From assembly GCA_015486535.1 (NCBI GenBank), contig WFRK01000005.1, positions 1 through 37,075 of the forward strand: a stretch of 37,075 nt of DNA, written 5' to 3'. Positions 35,616 through 37,075 of this stretch are shown piece by piece. A model generated the notes under the pieces. That model made no database searches. It was given only the letters and a program-made list of their open reading frames with translations, and was not told the DNA's origin. How positions within the stretch are numbered: position 1 is the stretch's first letter; each line of letters opens with the position of its first letter. The position numbers were made by a program, and so were the translations under genes. This stretch comes from Candidatus Microgenomates bacterium. GTDB taxonomy: Bacteria; Patescibacteriota; Microgenomatia; UBA1400; PJMF01.

Positions 35616-35930
35616 ATGTCATTCGCAATTATTCAACTTCAAGGCAAGCAATACCAAATAAGCGAAGGTGATGAACTGGTCGTTGATCATTTGGAAACTC
35701 CGGTAGGTGACAGCTTGTCTATCAGTGATGTCCTGCTTGTTAATCAAGCTAAAACAGTAAAAATCGGCACACCATTAGTAAAAAACGCTCAAGTAAAATT
35801 GACCGTTTTAGAACAAGGTAAAGGCGAAAAAATTCGTGTTGTCAAATATAAAGCAAAATCAAGATACCGTAAAGTAAGAGGGCACAGACAACATTTGACA
35901 AAGTTAAAAGTCGTCAAGATTAGTGCTTGA
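35616..35930 (+). CDS. rplU: 50S ribosomal protein L21 (bL21)
   Basis: MSFAIIQLQGKQYQISEGDELVVDHL, ISDVLLVNQAKTVKIGTPLVKNAQVKLTVLEQGKGEKIRVVKYKAKSRYRKVRGHRQHLTKLKVVKI. Confidence 0.95.
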   Translation: MSFAIIQLQGKQYQISEGDELVVDHLETPVGDSLSISDVLLVNQAKTVKIGTPLVKNAQVKLTVLEQGKGEKIRVVKYKAKSRYRKVRGHRQHLTKLKVVKISA

Positions 35931-36035
35931 ATTAGTTTCGACCATCAAGCTCACATTTCAACTGATTGAGGGTTTAAGCTTTTAAACTAAACTAGCTCGC
36001 TGATCTTTTTGCAATCGCAAAAGAATAACTCGAAT

Positions 36036-37075
36036 ATGCATCGTTCTCAACCACTACCAACTTCATTGCTGTTTTTACTTGGTAATACACCACGTCTTTC
36101 CCTGGCTGAAGTTCGAGCAACGATCGATCCTCAGGCAGAGTTAATTAATGCGCAAGTGGCTCAGGCCAAAACAAATCAATCAGCACAAACCCTAATCGAC
36201 CGTCTTGGGGGAACCATAAAAATTTTTCAGCCGATTGATCGTTTTAATGTCACCACTGGAACCAAAACTCTGACTGATTATTTGACACAGAAATTGGCCC
36301 AAATAGCACAACAACAAACCACAAAGTTAAGCTTTTATATTGCACAAATCGGTCAAGAGCATCGAGAACGAATTGATCTCAATCGCATCAAACAAAATCT
36401 AAAAACATTAAATCTAAAAGCGCGTTTTTCTCCTGGAAAACGGAATGGGCTGTCCGCCGCTAATTTACTCCATCAAAAAACCGTGGAATTAAATTTAATT
36501 TATACTGATGAATCAATTATTTTGGCAAAAACCGTCGCTGTTCAGAATATTGACCTCTGGACGGTGCGGGACCGTTATCGACCTTACACCCAACGTCAAA
36601 AAGGCATGTTACCACTTAAAGTCGCCCGAATGATGGTAAATCTCGCTATCCGTCAAGATGAACTGCAGAAAAAATCTTTACTCGATCCTTTTTCCGGTTC
36701 CGCCGGCGTTTTGATGGAGGCAGCTACGGTCGGAGTTAAAAATTTAATGGCGGCAGATAATGATCAGCAAGCAGTAAAAGGAAGTCGCTTGAATCTTAAT
36801 TGGTTGCGAGAAAAATTTCATCTTCCGATTGAATATGAGGTCTATCATCAAGACGCCACTCAATTACAATTGACAAAAAAAATTGATTATTTAGTGACAG
36901 AACCTTTTCTCGGTCGGCAGACACCCAACCCAAAAAAAATTGAAAATATCGCTCTCGGTTTAGAAAAACTTTATTGGGGTAGTTTCAGACACTGGACAAA
37001 TTTATTACAACCAGATGCTCGAGTCGTCATTATTTTCCCTTATTGGCCGATGCAACCAAAAGCAAACTTTAAAAA
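36036..37075 (+). CDS. TRM11/TrmG10-like THUMP-type RNA methyltransferase (3' truncated by window edge)
   Basis: Manual translation from ATG 36036, open to the window end: RDRYRPYTQRQKGMLPLKVARMMVNLAIR, SLLDPFSGSAGVLMEAA (SAM motif I), DYLVTEPFLGRQTP (motif IV position). Absent from the ORF track because no stop falls in the window. Confidence 0.78.
   Translation, partial: MHRSQPLPTSLLFLLGNTPRLSLAEVRATIDPQAELINAQVAQAKTNQSAQTLIDRLGGTIKIFQPIDRFNVTTGTKTLTDYLTQKLAQIAQQQTTKLSFYIAQIGQEHRERIDLNRIKQNLKTLNLKARFSPGKRNGLSAANLLHQKTVELNLIYTDESIILAKTVAVQNIDLWTVRDRYRPYTQRQKGMLPLKVARMMVNLAIRQDELQKKSLLDPFSGSAGVLMEAATVGVKNLMAADNDQQAVKGSRLNLNWLREKFHLPIEYEVYHQDATQLQLTKKIDYLVTEPFLGRQTPNPKKIENIALGLEKLYWGSFRHWTNLLQPDARVVIIFPYWPMQPKANFK

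Noticed and set aside
1-37075. Alternative genetic code (UGA as Gly, as in some CPR lineages)
   Set aside because: TGA ends several genes at expected positions (e.g. ATGA overlaps at 16831, 26378 and 34517), and the interrupted ORF stop is TAA.
1-37075. tRNA, rRNA, CRISPR arrays, transposases or integrases
   Set aside because: No T-loop-like gene structures, regularly spaced repeats, or mobile-element proteins noticed by eye; tRNAscan-SE/minced not run.

Overview
This 37 kb window is gene-dense and almost entirely + strand. Its gene content, short overlapping genes and reduced or fused enzymes look like a Candidate Phyla Radiation (Patescibacteria) genome; that placement is inference, since no 16S is present. 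TGA is used as an ordinary stop, so the genetic code appears standard. There are four blocks. (1) Positions 1-10396: a surface-polysaccharide locus with GT2/GT4/GT39 glycosyltransferases, a Wzy/O-antigen-ligase-like protein, ManC and a polyprenyl-phosphate sugar-1-phosphate transferase. (2) 10431-15318: a DUF4012 protein, RecO, GlyRS and a membrane-anchored hypothetical. (3) 15523-30846: a rearranged dcw cluster, mraZ-rsmH-ftsL-ftsI-murE-murC/murB fusion-murA-mraY-ftsW-murG-ftsQ-ftsA-ftsZ. (4) 30852-37075: an interrupted small ORF, ileS, rodA, rplU and a partial TRM11-like methyltransferase. The most striking observation is that IleRS carries an in-frame ~190-aa histidine-phosphatase (phosphoglycerate-mutase-like) domain. 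It is inserted between the two CxxC knuckles of a zinc ribbon and keeps all the hallmark catalytic residues. Other points worth checking are a MurC-MurB fusion with a variant P-loop, a Cys-to-Asp MurA (predicted fosfomycin-insensitive), a 10-bp-periodic MraZ-box-like repeat upstream of mraZ, recurrent -10 hexamers 6-12 nt before start codons (predicted leaderless mRNAs), and an ORF interrupted by one in-frame TAA. All assignments come from reading motifs by eye; no database search was run.
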